A stretch of 42,540 bases of DNA from Alphaproteobacteria bacterium. GTDB taxonomy: Bacteria > Pseudomonadota > Alphaproteobacteria > UBA2966 > CAIVPW01. The stretch spans positions 1 through 42,540 of the forward strand of contig JABHVE010000039.1 of the NCBI GenBank assembly GCA_018658465.1, in the 5' to 3' direction. Position 1 is the first letter of the stretch. The number at the start of each line of letters is the position of its first letter. Of the stretch, positions 20,500 to 31,101 are shown one piece after another. The position numbers and the translations under genes were made by a program. The notes beneath the pieces were generated by a model, which was given only the letters and a program-made list of their open reading frames with translations, searched no databases and was not told the DNA's origin.

Positions 20500-21540
20500 A
20501 TGGCGACAGCGGCGCGAAAAACGGCCAAGCCCACTGCCTCGAAAAAGGCCCCAAAAAAGGCCCCGAAGGCACCGAATACGGAAGAGCTCCTTGGGTACTA
20601 CCGGGAAATGCTTCTGATCCGACGGTTCGAAGAACGGGCGGGGCAGCTCTATGGCATGGGGCTGATCGGCGGGTTTTGTCATCTGTACATCGGCCAAGAA
20701 GCCGTGGTGGTGGGGATGCAATCCACCCTTGGCACCCACGACAAAGTTATCACCACCTATCGCGATCACGCCCACATGTTGGCGGCCGGCATGGACCCAA
20801 AGGGTGTGATGGCGGAACTGACCGGACGCGCCGACGGACTGTCCAAAGGCAAGGGCGGGTCCATGCACATGTTTTCGTCGGAAAAGAATTTTTATGGGGG
20901 CCACGGTATCGTCGGTGCTTCGGTGCCGCTGGGTGCGGGCCTAGCTTTTGCCCAGAAATACCAAGACACCGATGGTGTGGTTTTGGCGTACTTCGGCGAC
21001 GGCGCCTCCAACCAAGGCCAAGTGGCGGAGACTTTCAATATGGCCCGCCTGTGGTCCTTGCCGGTGATCTTCATCATCGAAAACAATCAATACGCCATGG
21101 GCACTTCGGTTGCCCGGTCGTCGGCCCAGACTGAATTGTATTTGCGCGGAGCCAGCTATGACATTCCCGGCGAACAGGTGGATGGCATGGATGTGCTTGC
21201 GGTGAAGAAGGCCGGTGCCGCCGCCGTCGCCCGTTGCCGCGCTGGCAAGGGGCCGATGATCTTGGAAATGAAGACGTACCGGTATCGCGGACATTCCATG
21301 TCTGATCCCGCCAAATACCGCACCCGGGAAGAGGTCCAAAAGGTGCGCGAAGAACGCGACCCAATCGATCATTTGCGGGCCATAATTTTGAAACGCAAAG
21401 GCGTCGATGAGGCGGCCCTGAAAGAAATGGACGGCGAGATCAAACAGATCGTCACAGCCGCAGCCGAATTCGCCCAAGCCAGCCCCGAACCTGACCCAGC
21501 AGAGCTGTACACAGACATCGTAAAATCGGTGAACGCGTAA
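20500..21540 (+). CDS. pdhA: Pyruvate dehydrogenase E1 component subunit alpha
   Basis: 346 aa; GFCHLYIGQEAV, GGSMHMFS, GDGASNQGQ, YRYRGHSMSDPAKYR motifs. Confidence 0.97.
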   Translation: MATAARKTAKPTASKKAPKKAPKAPNTEELLGYYREMLLIRRFEERAGQLYGMGLIGGFCHLYIGQEAVVVGMQSTLGTHDKVITTYRDHAHMLAAGMDPKGVMAELTGRADGLSKGKGGSMHMFSSEKNFYGGHGIVGASVPLGAGLAFAQKYQDTDGVVLAYFGDGASNQGQVAETFNMARLWSLPVIFIIENNQYAMGTSVARSSAQTELYLRGASYDIPGEQVDGMDVLAVKKAGAAAVARCRAGKGPMILEMKTYRYRGHSMSDPAKYRTREEVQKVREERDPIDHLRAIILKRKGVDEAALKEMDGEIKQIVTAAAEFAQASPEPDPAELYTDIVKSVNA

Positions 21541-21543
21541 CCC

Positions 21544-22935
21544 ATGGCGATTTCTGTCACCATGCCGGCCCTGTCGCCAACCATGACCGAGGGCAAGGTT
21601 GCCAAGTGGCTGAAGGCCGTGGGCGATACTGTGTCCCCCGGTGATGTCATCGCCGAAATTGAAACCGACAAGGCCACCATGGAAATCGAATCCGTGGACG
21701 AAGGCATTTTGGGCCAGATTGTTGTGCCCGAGGGCACCGATGATGTGGCGGTGAATTCGGTCATCGGCATTATTTTGGAAGACGGCGAGGGCCAAGAGGC
21801 ATTGGCAGGGGTTGCAGATACTTCACGGGAAACGCCTGCGCCCGCAAAACCCGAACCCGCACCAGAGCCGGTTGAAACCAAAGCCCCGGCCCAACCAAAA
21901 GCGCCGCAGGCGGCCCCGACGGCATCGGTCACAGAAGAATTCCCGGCGGGAACTGAAACACAGGAACTCACCGTGCGCGAAGCCCTGCGCGATGCCATGG
22001 CCGAAGAAATGCACGCCGATGGATCGGTATTTCTGATGGGCGAGGAAGTGGCGGAATACCAGGGGGCCTATAAAGTTAGCCAAGGCTTGTTGGATGAATT
22101 CGGGCCTAAGCGCGTCATCGATACGCCGATCACCGAACACGGGTTTGCCGGAATGGGTGTGGGCGCGGCTTATGCCGGATTGCGTCCCATCGTCGAATTC
22201 ATGACCTTCAATTTTGCCATGCAGGCAATCGATCACATTATTAATTCGGCGGCGAAAACCTTGTACATGTCCGGCGGTCAAATGAGCGCGCCGATTGTTT
22301 TTCGCGGACCGAATGGTCCCGCCGCTCGGGTCGCCGCTCAGCATTCTCAATGTTACGCCGCCTGGTATGCCCAGGTGCCGGGCCTGACAGTGGTGTCGCC
22401 GTATTCCGCGGCGGACGCCAAGGGCCTGTTGAAATCCGCGATCCGTAATCCAAACCCCGTTGTGTTTCTGGAAAACGAATTGCTGTACGGGCAGTCCTTC
22501 CAGGTTCCCACGGGCGAGCATCTGGTGCCCATCGGCAAGGCGCGCATCGCCCGGCCGGGTAAGGACGTGACCCTGGTTGGCCATTCCATTGCCGTGGGCC
22601 ATGCGTTGCAGGCAGCGGAGATGTTGGCTGCCGACGGCATCGACGCCGAGGTCATTGATTTGCGCACCGTGCGGCCCCTGGATGTGGAAACGATTTTGTC
22701 GTCGGTCAAAAAGACCAACCGCCTAGTGACCGTGGAAGAAGGGTGGCCGGTGTGCGGCATCGGCGCGGAAATCGCCGCCGTGGTCAACGAACGGGCCTTC
22801 GATGATCTGGACGCGCCGGTGACTCGGGTGACCGCCAAAGATGTGCCGCTGCCCTATGCCGCTAATTTGGAAAAGCTTGCGCTGCCCCAGCCGGAAGACG
22901 TGGCGGCGGCGGCAAAATCAGTGTGCTACCGCTAG
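21544..22935 (+). CDS. pdhB: Pyruvate dehydrogenase E1 component subunit beta with N-terminal lipoyl domain
   Basis: 463 aa; lipoyl domain [10 protein letters not shown] followed by transketolase-like beta region [48 protein letters not shown]. Confidence 0.97.
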   Translation: MAISVTMPALSPTMTEGKVAKWLKAVGDTVSPGDVIAEIETDKATMEIESVDEGILGQIVVPEGTDDVAVNSVIGIILEDGEGQEALAGVADTSRETPAPAKPEPAPEPVETKAPAQPKAPQAAPTASVTEEFPAGTETQELTVREALRDAMAEEMHADGSVFLMGEEVAEYQGAYKVSQGLLDEFGPKRVIDTPITEHGFAGMGVGAAYAGLRPIVEFMTFNFAMQAIDHIINSAAKTLYMSGGQMSAPIVFRGPNGPAARVAAQHSQCYAAWYAQVPGLTVVSPYSAADAKGLLKSAIRNPNPVVFLENELLYGQSFQVPTGEHLVPIGKARIARPGKDVTLVGHSIAVGHALQAAEMLAADGIDAEVIDLRTVRPLDVETILSSVKKTNRLVTVEEGWPVCGIGAEIAAVVNERAFDDLDAPVTRVTAKDVPLPYAANLEKLALPQPEDVAAAAKSVCYR

Positions 22936-22937
22936 GC

Positions 22938-24182
22938 ATGGCGATCTCCGTTACCATGCCAGCTCTGTCGCCGACCATGACCGAAGGCAAAGTCGCGGCT
23001 TGGCATAAGGCGGTGGGCGATGCAGTTGCTCCGGGGGATGTGCTGGCGGAGATCGAAACAGATAAAGCGATCATGGAAATCGAAGCGGTGGACGAAGGCA
23101 CACTGGGTAAAATCCTGGTGGCCGAAGGCACCGAGGAAGTTCCGGTGAATTCCGTCATCGCCATGATTTTGGAAGAGGGTGAAGGCCAGGACGCTCTGGA
23201 CGCCGCCGTGGAACAGGCGCCACAAATCCCCACTCCCGCGCCCACAGCAGAGCCCGCGGCAACACCCACACCCACACCCGCTCCTCCGCCGGTAACCGTC
23301 GCAGCACCATCTGTCTCACCATCAATGGGCCGGATCGTGGCTAGCCCCTTGGCCCGGCGCATGGCGAGGGACGCTGGCATCGATCTGTCCACCCTTCAGG
23401 GGTCAGGCCCCGGCGGGCGGATCATCAAACGCGATGTTGAAGGACGCCCAGCCACCGCGCCAGGATCAGCCCCCGCGACTGCTCCGATCGCAGAGCAGGG
23501 CGTGGTGGAAATTCCCCATTCCGGGGTGCGCAAGATTGTCGCCAAACGCCTGACGGAATCCTGGCAAACCATTCCGCACATTTATCTGAATATTGAATGC
23601 GAGCTGGATGCACTGTTGGAAACCCGGGCACGCCTGAATCAGCGCGCCGATGGTGCCTACAAAATAAGCGTCAACGATTTCATCATCCGCGCCGCCGCCT
23701 TTGCCTTGGCAAAAGTGCCAGCAATAAATGTCCGCTGGACCGATACGGCGATGCATCAGCTATCGTCCATAGACATCGCTGTGGCGGTGGCAATGGAGGG
23801 CGGCCTGATTACCCCCATCATCCGCGAAGCCGACCAAAAGGGCCTTGCCGAAATTTCCGTTGAAATGAAAGATCTCGCCACCCGAGGTCGGGAAGGCAAA
23901 TTGATGCCAGAGGAATACCAAGGGGGCAGCTTCACCATCTCCAATTTGGGCATGTTCGGGATCAAAGATTTCGGTGCCATCATCAATCCGCCTCAGGTGG
24001 CGATCATGGCGGTGGGTGCCGGGCAAAAACAGCCTGTTGTCCGCGACGGCGCGGTGGCCATCGCCACCGTGATGGCCTGCACTTTGTCGTGCGATCACCG
24101 GGCTGTGGACGGGGCCGTGGGTGCGACATTCTTAAAAGCCTTTAAGGGGTTCATCGAAGAACCCCTGACCATGATGCTGTAG
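22938..24182 (+). CDS. pdhC: Pyruvate dehydrogenase E2 (dihydrolipoamide acetyltransferase)
   Basis: Lipoyl domain ETDKAIMEIE, E3-binding region ASPLARRMARDAGIDLSTLQGSGPGGRIIKRDV, catalytic CDHRAVDGAVGA; start at [12 protein letters not shown]. Confidence 0.97.
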   Translation: MAISVTMPALSPTMTEGKVAAWHKAVGDAVAPGDVLAEIETDKAIMEIEAVDEGTLGKILVAEGTEEVPVNSVIAMILEEGEGQDALDAAVEQAPQIPTPAPTAEPAATPTPTPAPPPVTVAAPSVSPSMGRIVASPLARRMARDAGIDLSTLQGSGPGGRIIKRDVEGRPATAPGSAPATAPIAEQGVVEIPHSGVRKIVAKRLTESWQTIPHIYLNIECELDALLETRARLNQRADGAYKISVNDFIIRAAAFALAKVPAINVRWTDTAMHQLSSIDIAVAVAMEGGLITPIIREADQKGLAEISVEMKDLATRGREGKLMPEEYQGGSFTISNLGMFGIKDFGAIINPPQVAIMAVGAGQKQPVVRDGAVAIATVMACTLSCDHRAVDGAVGATFLKAFKGFIEEPLTMML

Positions 24183-24185
24183 CCC

Positions 24186-25583
24186 ATGGCGGATCAATTC
24201 GATCTTATTGTCGTCGGCGGTGGGCCCGGTGGTTATGTGGCTGCCATCCGTGGTGCCCAACTGGGCATGAATGTGGCGGTCGTCGAGGCCGAACATTTGG
24301 GCGGCATTTGCCTGAACTGGGGATGTATCCCCACCAAGGCCCTGCTGCGCGCCGCCGAAATTCACCATCTGTTGCATCGGCTGGATGAATTCGGCCTGGC
24401 TGCCGACAACATCCGTTTTGATCTGGGCAAGGTTGTCAAACGATCCCGCGCCGTGGCCAAACAATTATCCGACGGGGTGGGCTATCTGCTGAAGAAAAAC
24501 AAAGTCACGGTCATCGACGGTCGTGGCCGCATTTCGGCACCCGGCAAGGTGGCGGTAGAGCTGGATGGCAAACCGGCGGGGGAATTCACTGCCCCCCACA
24601 TCATTTTGGCCACCGGGGCTCGGGCCCGCACCCTGCCGGTGTTCGAGGCCGGCGGCGACTTGGTTTGGACATATCGGGAAGCAATGGTTCCCGACGCCAT
24701 GCCAAAATCTTTACTGATCGTCGGCTCTGGTGCCATCGGCATCGAGTTCGCCAGCTTCTATTCCCAGATGGGGGCGGACGTCACCGTCGTGGAAATGTTG
24801 GATCAGATATTGCCGGTGGAAGATGCAGAAATCGCCGCCAAGGCCGCCAAGGCATTTACCGCTCAGGGGATCAAGATGCTCACCGGCGCTGAAGTCTCCC
24901 AGATCAAGAAATCCAAATCCGGGCTGACTGCCACGGTGGTCACCAAGGACGGCGGCCAGGAAAATAAAGTCGATCGCATGATCTCCGCTGTCGGTATCAC
25001 CGGCAACGTGGAAAATCTGGGGGCCGAAGACGCCGGTGTGACCATTGATCGCGGCCACATCACCATCGACGAATGGGGGGCGACGGGTGCAGCGGGCCTG
25101 TACGCCATCGGCGACGTGGCAGGGCCACCATGGTTGGCCCACAAAGCCAGCCACGAAGGCGTGGTGGTGGTGGAACGGCTCCACGGTCTGGACGACACCC
25201 ATCCGCTGGATACCTCCGCCATTCCGGGGTGCACCTATTCCACGCCGCAAATCGCCAGCGTCGGCATGACCGAAGCGGCGGCCAAGGCTGCAGGCCACGA
25301 ACTGGACATCGGGCGTTTCCCCTATGTTGGCAACGGCAAAGCCATCGCCTTAGGCGAGCCCGACGGGCTGATAAAAACCATATTCGACAAAAAAACAGGT
25401 GAGCTGTTGGGGGCCCATATGATCGGCGCCGAAGTCACCGAATTGATCCAGGGCTATGTGGTGGCCAAGACCCACGAGACCACGCGGGAGGCCTTGGCCA
25501 ACACAATCTTCGCCCATCCCACTTTGTCGGAGGCCATGCACGAGTCGGTCCTTGACGCCTTGGGCAAGGCTCTCCACATCTGA
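24186..25583 (+). CDS. lpdA: Dihydrolipoyl dehydrogenase
   Basis: 465 aa; VVGGGPGGYVAAIRGAQLG, GGICLNWGCIPTKALLR, GSGAIGIEFASFY, HAHPTLSEAMHE-like end (FAHPTLSEAMHE). Confidence 0.98.
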   Translation: MADQFDLIVVGGGPGGYVAAIRGAQLGMNVAVVEAEHLGGICLNWGCIPTKALLRAAEIHHLLHRLDEFGLAADNIRFDLGKVVKRSRAVAKQLSDGVGYLLKKNKVTVIDGRGRISAPGKVAVELDGKPAGEFTAPHIILATGARARTLPVFEAGGDLVWTYREAMVPDAMPKSLLIVGSGAIGIEFASFYSQMGADVTVVEMLDQILPVEDAEIAAKAAKAFTAQGIKMLTGAEVSQIKKSKSGLTATVVTKDGGQENKVDRMISAVGITGNVENLGAEDAGVTIDRGHITIDEWGATGAAGLYAIGDVAGPPWLAHKASHEGVVVVERLHGLDDTHPLDTSAIPGCTYSTPQIASVGMTEAAAKAAGHELDIGRFPYVGNGKAIALGEPDGLIKTIFDKKTGELLGAHMIGAEVTELIQGYVVAKTHETTREALANTIFAHPTLSEAMHESVLDALGKALHI

Positions 25584-25586
25584 TCC

Positions 25587-26486
25587 ATGACAATTACTGA
25601 CGAAAAACCCAGGCGCAAGCCAAGCTGGATCCGGGTCAAAGCCCCGGGATCAGCGGAATATTCCGAGACCGCCCGGCTCATGCGCGCCCACTCCCTGAAC
25701 ACAGTGTGCGAAGAAGCGGCGTGCCCGAACATTGGCGAGTGCTGGGCCCAGGGCCATGCCACGGTGATGATCCTGGGCGACGTGTGCACCAGGGCGTGCG
25801 GGTTCTGCAATGTGGCCACAGGAAGACCCCGCCCAGTCGATCCCTTCGAGCCCGAAAATTTGGCCCTGGCCGTGGGCAAACTTGGCCTGAAACACGTAGT
25901 CATTACCTCGGTGGATCGGGATGATCTGGCCGATGGCGGTGCCAGTCAATTCGTTGCGTGCATTCGTCACATGCGCGATCACGCACCGGACACAACGATC
26001 GAAGTTCTGACCCCAGATTTTCTCCACAAAGACAACGCCTCAGAATCCGTTGTTGATGCGAAACCGGATGTGTTCAATCACAATGTTGAAACGGTGCCGC
26101 GCCTTTATCCAACAGTCCGTAAAGGCGCGCGGTACGAACAGTCCATCGGGCTGTTGCGCCGGGCCAAGGAACGCGACGGATCGCTTTTCACGAAATCTGG
26201 GTTAATGGTTGGCCTGGGGGAAGAAATTTCGGAAGTCCACGCGGTGATGGATGATCTGCGGGCGGCCGATGTGGATTTTCTGACCATCGGTCAATATTTG
26301 CAGCCCACCAAAAAACATTTGGAAGTGGCGGAATTTATTACCCCTGAGGCGTTCGATGATTTGGCCCGTGTGGCGATGGACAAGGGATTCTTGAAAGTGT
26401 CGGCGACGCCGCTTACCCGGTCGTCCTATCACGCCGGGGAAGATTTCCAACGCCTGGTGGCGGCCCGCGCCGCCAAGCAATCCTAA
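25587..26486 (+). CDS. lipA: Lipoyl synthase
   Basis: 299 aa; [13 protein letters not shown] and [10 protein letters not shown] radical-SAM clusters; VEVLTPDF-like (IEVLTPDF); RSSYHAGE. Confidence 0.98.
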   Translation: MTITDEKPRRKPSWIRVKAPGSAEYSETARLMRAHSLNTVCEEAACPNIGECWAQGHATVMILGDVCTRACGFCNVATGRPRPVDPFEPENLALAVGKLGLKHVVITSVDRDDLADGGASQFVACIRHMRDHAPDTTIEVLTPDFLHKDNASESVVDAKPDVFNHNVETVPRLYPTVRKGARYEQSIGLLRRAKERDGSLFTKSGLMVGLGEEISEVHAVMDDLRAADVDFLTIGQYLQPTKKHLEVAEFITPEAFDDLARVAMDKGFLKVSATPLTRSSYHAGEDFQRLVAARAAKQS

Positions 26487-26971
26487 TGCCGTCCCATTCG
26501 GAACAACGGTTACTGCCGCACACGCCAGAACACTTATTTGATCTAGTTGCCGACATCGCCAAGTACCCGGAATTTTTGCCCTGGTGTGCCGATGCCAGCA
26601 TTCTTTCCGAGGACGGCGATACCGTCACCGCAGATTTGGTGATTGGCTTCAAGATGTTCCGGGAACGGTTTACCTCGGAAGTGGTTTTGGATCGCCCCAA
26701 CGCCATCGAAGTCCGTTACAAAGACGGGCCGTTCAAAAACTTGACGAACCATTGGAAATTTTTGCCCGGGGACGATGGGGGCTGCATCGTGGATTTCCAG
26801 GTGGAATTCACCTTTCGCAGCGCCACGATGGAAATGCTGATTGGCGCGGTTTTCACCCAGGCGGTCCACCGCATGGTGGCGTCGTTCGAGGATCGCGCGG
26901 ACGAAATCTATGGGTCGTCCGCCGCGGACGAAGCCTCCGGTCAGCTCGCCCCAGACCACATCACCAAGTAA
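26486..26971 (+). CDS. RatA/Coq10-like START-domain protein
   Basis: 161 aa; FDLVADIAKYPEFLPWC, GFKMFRERFTSEVV, GPFKNLTNHWKF, VDFQVEFTFRS typical of the family; downstream of lipA. Confidence 0.9.
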   Translation: MPSHSEQRLLPHTPEHLFDLVADIAKYPEFLPWCADASILSEDGDTVTADLVIGFKMFRERFTSEVVLDRPNAIEVRYKDGPFKNLTNHWKFLPGDDGGCIVDFQVEFTFRSATMEMLIGAVFTQAVHRMVASFEDRADEIYGSSAADEASGQLAPDHITK

Positions 26972-27690
26972 ATCCAGATAAAGCTGATGCCGTTGTTGAC
27001 ACCGTGAAACACCATGGATGGCCACAGGGACCCGGTGATGTCGTACAAATAGGCCAAGGCTAGGCCGATCAAAAAGATTTGCAGGGCCCCAGACGTGCCC
27101 AAAAGAATATGGACGGCGGCGAACACCAAAGCGCTGCCCACCAACCCGGCGTAAAGCCCCCAGCCATCCTTCAGCCACCGAAACAACACTCCACGAAACA
27201 AGAATTCCTCGGCGATGGGTACTGCCACAGCGCCAAACGCCAGGACCGCAATGAAACCGGACACAGAGTTTGGCGTGAGGTTGGTCGCGGCGGAGATCAA
27301 ATCCACGGTGCTGTTTTCGGTAAACCGGGCCACCACCAGGGCCAGCGAAATCAGAATGCCGTAAACGGCGATGGCGGCGGCGCCCCCCAATATGAGCAGG
27401 CCTGATGAGGCGGGCACCCATCCCAAATCTGCCCAGGTGAAACCTCGGGTTCTGATCAGCACGAAGTACAGGGCGCTAAACGCCCCGGCCGCCTCGATGA
27501 ACATCAGCATGGGTCCGGAAAGAACCACGGATCCGCCGATCCCGATGATCACCACAATCGAGTACAGCAGCATAACGGCAACAGAGGCGACGAACGTCAG
27601 GCCAATCACCGCCAAAGCCAGATTGATGACATCGCGACCGTCCAGGATCGGCCGCACCGACGCCGCGAAGGGCTCGTTTTCGTCAGACAT
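26941..27690 (-). CDS. CPBP family intramembrane metalloprotease
   Basis: 249 aa multi-TM; EEFLFRGVLF and VFAAVHILLG, FHGVNN motifs. Confidence 0.88.
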   Translation of the reverse strand: MSDENEPFAASVRPILDGRDVINLALAVIGLTFVASVAVMLLYSIVVIIGIGGSVVLSGPMLMFIEAAGAFSALYFVLIRTRGFTWADLGWVPASSGLLILGGAAAIAVYGILISLALVVARFTENSTVDLISAATNLTPNSVSGFIAVLAFGAVAVPIAEEFLFRGVLFRWLKDGWGLYAGLVGSALVFAAVHILLGTSGALQIFLIGLALAYLYDITGSLWPSMVFHGVNNGISFIWIYLVMWSGAS

Positions 27691-28192
27691 CGGTGGGTGG
27701 AATTTCGGACAACGCCTGTTGGATCATCTGTAACGCGCTGGCCACGGTTTGCAGGCGAACCCGTGATCGACCGATGTCACCAAAATCGAATTGCGTTGAT
27801 GTGGGCGGCATGTCGGATCGGGCAATGGCGATATGAACCCGGCCCACGGGTTTGTCCGTTTCGCCTGCGGGGCCGGCGATACCGGTGACAGCTGCCGCCA
27901 AATCGGCATGTGCCGCCGCCAGCGCACCCGCCGCCATGGCCTGGGCGACTTGATCGCTGACTGCACCGAATTTATCGAACAATGCCGCAGGCACACCGAT
28001 CATGTCGGTCTTGGCGGAATTGGCATAGGTTACGAAGCCGCGTTGGAAAACGTCCGAGACACCAGGGACCTCGGTGATCATTCCTGCCAACAATCCACCG
28101 GTGCAGGATTCTGCCACGGTAAGGGTCAAACCTTTGGCCCGGAAATCAGCCACAACTTTTTCCGCGCGTTTGACCTCGCGGGCTGGAAACAT
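27683..28192 (-). CDS. CinA C-terminal domain family protein (nicotinamide-nucleotide amidase-like)
   Basis: From MFPAREVKRAEKVV; LTVAESCTGGLLAGMITEVPGVSDVF, GFVTYANSAKTDMIGV, AVTGIAGPAGETDKPVG motifs. The listed ORF (to 28627) is over-extended; start at 28192 overlaps the pgpA stop. Confidence 0.9.
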   Translation of the reverse strand: MFPAREVKRAEKVVADFRAKGLTLTVAESCTGGLLAGMITEVPGVSDVFQRGFVTYANSAKTDMIGVPAALFDKFGAVSDQVAQAMAAGALAAAHADLAAAVTGIAGPAGETDKPVGRVHIAIARSDMPPTSTQFDFGDIGRSRVRLQTVASALQMIQQALSEIPPTDV

Positions 28193-28680
28193 CACGAGCC
28201 ACCCACACCCAGACCCACAAGAAACGCCATGATCACCAGAGCGTAAATCCCGGCCAGCACGTCGTCCACCATGACGCCAAATGCCCCCGGCAATTGCCGG
28301 TCGGCCCAGTTCACCGGCCAGGGTTTGAAAATGTCGAACACCCTGAACAGCACGAAGCCGATGACATAGAGCGACAGATTGGGCGTCACCAGAGCCACGG
28401 TGATCCACATGCCCACCACTTCGTCCACAACGATTTCGCCGGGGTCTTTTTGTCCCATGCTGTCGGCCAGAATCTTGGAGGCCCACAGGCCGACGATGAA
28501 CACCACGCCTGCCGCCATCAGCATTCCAACCGATCCCCACAGGGAATGAATGACCCAAGCAAAGGGCAGGGCAGCGACCGATCCCCAGGTGCCCGGCATG
28601 ATGGGTAATCGCCCCGCGCCAAACCAAGTGGCGATCATGGCGGCGGGGTGCCTGAGGGGGAGCTTTGGCTGATCGGTCAT
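28192..28680 (-). CDS. pgpA: Phosphatidylglycerophosphatase A
   Basis: 162 aa; ATWFGAGRLPIMPGTWGSVAALP, DPGEIVVDEVVGMW, PGAFGVMVDDVLAGIYA motifs. Confidence 0.93.
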   Translation of the reverse strand: MTDQPKLPLRHPAAMIATWFGAGRLPIMPGTWGSVAALPFAWVIHSLWGSVGMLMAAGVVFIVGLWASKILADSMGQKDPGEIVVDEVVGMWITVALVTPNLSLYVIGFVLFRVFDIFKPWPVNWADRQLPGAFGVMVDDVLAGIYALVIMAFLVGLGVGGS

Positions 28681-29858
28681 GGCCGCCCGCCCGCCAGCAT
28701 GACCGTTGCGGTGGCCTGGGCGGCGATGCCTTCTCCGCGCCCGGTGAATCCCAGCCCTTCGGTGGTGGTGGCCTTCACGTTGATGTGGTTTTCGTCCAGG
28801 CCAAGCAATTCGCTTAAACGACCGATCATTTCAGTGCGGTGGGGGCCGATTTTTGGTGCCTCGCATATGATGGTGAGGTCCACGTGGGAAATCCGGCCGC
28901 CCCGGTCTTGGATTTGATCCAGGGCGAATTGCACAAAGGTGGCGGAGTCAGCGCCTGCCCACCTGGCGTCGCTGGGCGGAAAATGTACGCCGATGTCGCC
29001 GCCGCCGACGGTGGCCAACAAGGCGTCGGTCAGGGCATGCAATCCGGCATCTGCATCGGAATGGCCGATCAGTCCGTGGGCGTGCGGGATGTCCACGCCA
29101 CACATACGGATGCGATCCCCGGGCCCGAATTTGTGAACATCAAACCCCGACCCCACGGCCACATGGTCGCCCGCGGTCATGGTACGGGCCGCCCGAGCCA
29201 AGTCGTCCGCTGTGGTGATTTTTAAATTGTCTTCCCTGTCTTCGATCAACGCCACCGACAGCCCGGCATGTTCGGCAACAGCCGCGTCGTCTGTCAGGTC
29301 CAATCCTTGCGCCGCACGATGGGCGGCAAGAATGTCGTCAAAACGAAATCCTTGGGGGGTTTGCGCTCGCCACAACCCGGATCGATCGACAGTTTCTTCG
29401 ATGGTGGAAGCAGCATGTTTTTGGCGCTTCAAGGTATCGCGCACCGGCACGGCGGCAATGGCGCCTGGGGCCGCATCCAAGGCGCTGATCGTGTGGGCGA
29501 TGATCGCGCCACTCACCAGGGGCCGAGCACCATCGTGGATCAATACCTTTGCCGGGTCGAATTCTGTCAGGCTTTCCAGACCCAACAACACCGATTGCTG
29601 ACGGCTGGGCCCACCGGGAACGGGGTCCAATACATCCAGTCCTTGGGCGCTGGATTGGTACAAACCCATGTCGTTGGGGTGGATCACAGCGCGGACTTTT
29701 TCGACGCCGGGGTGTTCGGCAAAGGCTTTCATGGTGTGGGCCAGAACCGGGCGTCCGGCCATCTCCATATATTGCTTTGGCAGGTCTCCGCCCATGCGGA
29801 CCCCACGGCCAGCGGCGACGATTAACGCGATGGTGGATGAAGTGCCCATTGGCGCCAA
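28677..29858 (-). CDS. ispDF: Bifunctional IspD/IspF (2-C-methyl-D-erythritol 4-phosphate cytidylyltransferase / 2,4-cyclodiphosphate synthase)
   Basis: 393 aa; IVAAGRGVRMGGDLPKQY (IspD), GSGFDVHKF...GHSDADAGLHALTDALL (IspF). Confidence 0.97.
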   Translation of the reverse strand: MAPMGTSSTIALIVAAGRGVRMGGDLPKQYMEMAGRPVLAHTMKAFAEHPGVEKVRAVIHPNDMGLYQSSAQGLDVLDPVPGGPSRQQSVLLGLESLTEFDPAKVLIHDGARPLVSGAIIAHTISALDAAPGAIAAVPVRDTLKRQKHAASTIEETVDRSGLWRAQTPQGFRFDDILAAHRAAQGLDLTDDAAVAEHAGLSVALIEDREDNLKITTADDLARAARTMTAGDHVAVGSGFDVHKFGPGDRIRMCGVDIPHAHGLIGHSDADAGLHALTDALLATVGGGDIGVHFPPSDARWAGADSATFVQFALDQIQDRGGRISHVDLTIICEAPKIGPHRTEMIGRLSELLGLDENHINVKATTTEGLGFTGRGEGIAAQATATVMLAGGRP

Positions 29859-29991
29859 ATTACCTCAAGGTATTGGTTTGGGGGGCGTGATTTGTGGGGT
29901 TCCTGCAAAAAAAGAAGAAATTGCCTGTTGATGGGGCATTTTTGGTCGCGCCCAGGGTGCTTTCCATTTATCTTGCCCAAGAATTGGGCAT

Positions 29992-31101
29992 TTGCAGTGG
30001 GAGGCAGCAATTAAGATTGATCCAAACATTGTCCTGGCCGCGCTTCCCGACCCGGTCTTGGTGGTGGATCAGGATGATCGCATCGCCTGGGTGAACGCCG
30101 CTGCCGAAAGTTTCTTTGGTGCGGGATCCTCTAGCTTGCGCGAAAAGCCCTTGGCCGGATTGGTCACCCAAGACAGCCCGCTCATTGCCTTGTTGGCCCA
30201 GGTTCGCGCCCAAGAGTTCGGCCGCTCCGACCACGGGGTGGAATTGGCGGGGCCGCGGATCGGCTCCCACCGTGTGGACCTCAGGGTTTTGCCCATGGAG
30301 GATACCCCCGGCCGGATATTGGTGTGCATCCAACAGCGGGTCATCGCCGAGTCCCTGGATCGGCAACTGGCCCACCAAGGGGCGGCACGATCGGTGGTGG
30401 GGATGGCCAGTTTGTTGGCCCATGAAGTCAAAAACCCCCTGTCGGGCATTCGCGGTGCGGCCCAGTTGTTGGAGCAAAATGCCACCGACGGCGACGCTCA
30501 ACTGACTAAGTTGATTTGTGACGAAACCGATCGCATTTGCGCGTTGATCGATGATCTAGACAAATTTGGCGACGAACGCACAGGGGATCCAGTGCCCGTA
30601 AACCTCCACGAAATTCTGAATCATGTGAAGGAATTGGCCTCCAGCGGGTTCGCCCGGGATATTCGGTTTGTTGAAAATTTTGACCCATCGATCCCTGATG
30701 CTGCTGCGGATCGCAATTCACTGATCCAAGTATTCCTGAATTTGATCAAAAACGCGGCGGAGGCGGCGCCCGCTCAGGGCGGCGAAATTACCCTGGCCAC
30801 GGCCTATCGCCACGGGGTCCGGGTCCGGGTCCCGGGGGCAGACCATGCCCTGAACCTGCCTTTGCAGGTGACAGTGACCGACAATGGGTCGGGTATCCCA
30901 GAAGACCTGGAAGAACATTTGTTCGATGCGTTCGTGACCACCAAGGCGGACGGCAGCGGATTGGGTCTGGCCCTGGTGGCCAAGCTGGTGCGCGATCACG
31001 GCGGTGTTGTGGAATTTGACTCTGAACCACGGCGGACTGTGTTCACCGTACGTCTGCCGGTATTCCAAGGCTCGAACGTTAAGGAACTTGATGATGACTG
31101 A
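29992..31101 (+). CDS. ntrB: Nitrogen regulation sensor histidine kinase NtrB (GlnL)
   Basis: 369 aa; PAS region [23 protein letters not shown]-box [42 protein letters not shown] start uncertain. Confidence 0.95.
   Translation: MQWEAAIKIDPNIVLAALPDPVLVVDQDDRIAWVNAAAESFFGAGSSSLREKPLAGLVTQDSPLIALLAQVRAQEFGRSDHGVELAGPRIGSHRVDLRVLPMEDTPGRILVCIQQRVIAESLDRQLAHQGAARSVVGMASLLAHEVKNPLSGIRGAAQLLEQNATDGDAQLTKLICDETDRICALIDDLDKFGDERTGDPVPVNLHEILNHVKELASSGFARDIRFVENFDPSIPDAAADRNSLIQVFLNLIKNAAEAAPAQGGEITLATAYRHGVRVRVPGADHALNLPLQVTVTDNGSGIPEDLEEHLFDAFVTTKADGSGLGLALVAKLVRDHGGVVEFDSEPRRTVFTVRLPVFQGSNVKELDDD

Noticed and set aside
28192-28627. N-terminal extension of the 27683-28627 minus-strand ORF
   Set aside because: The extra residues are out-of-frame translation of pgpA; homology to CinA begins at MFPAREV (28192).
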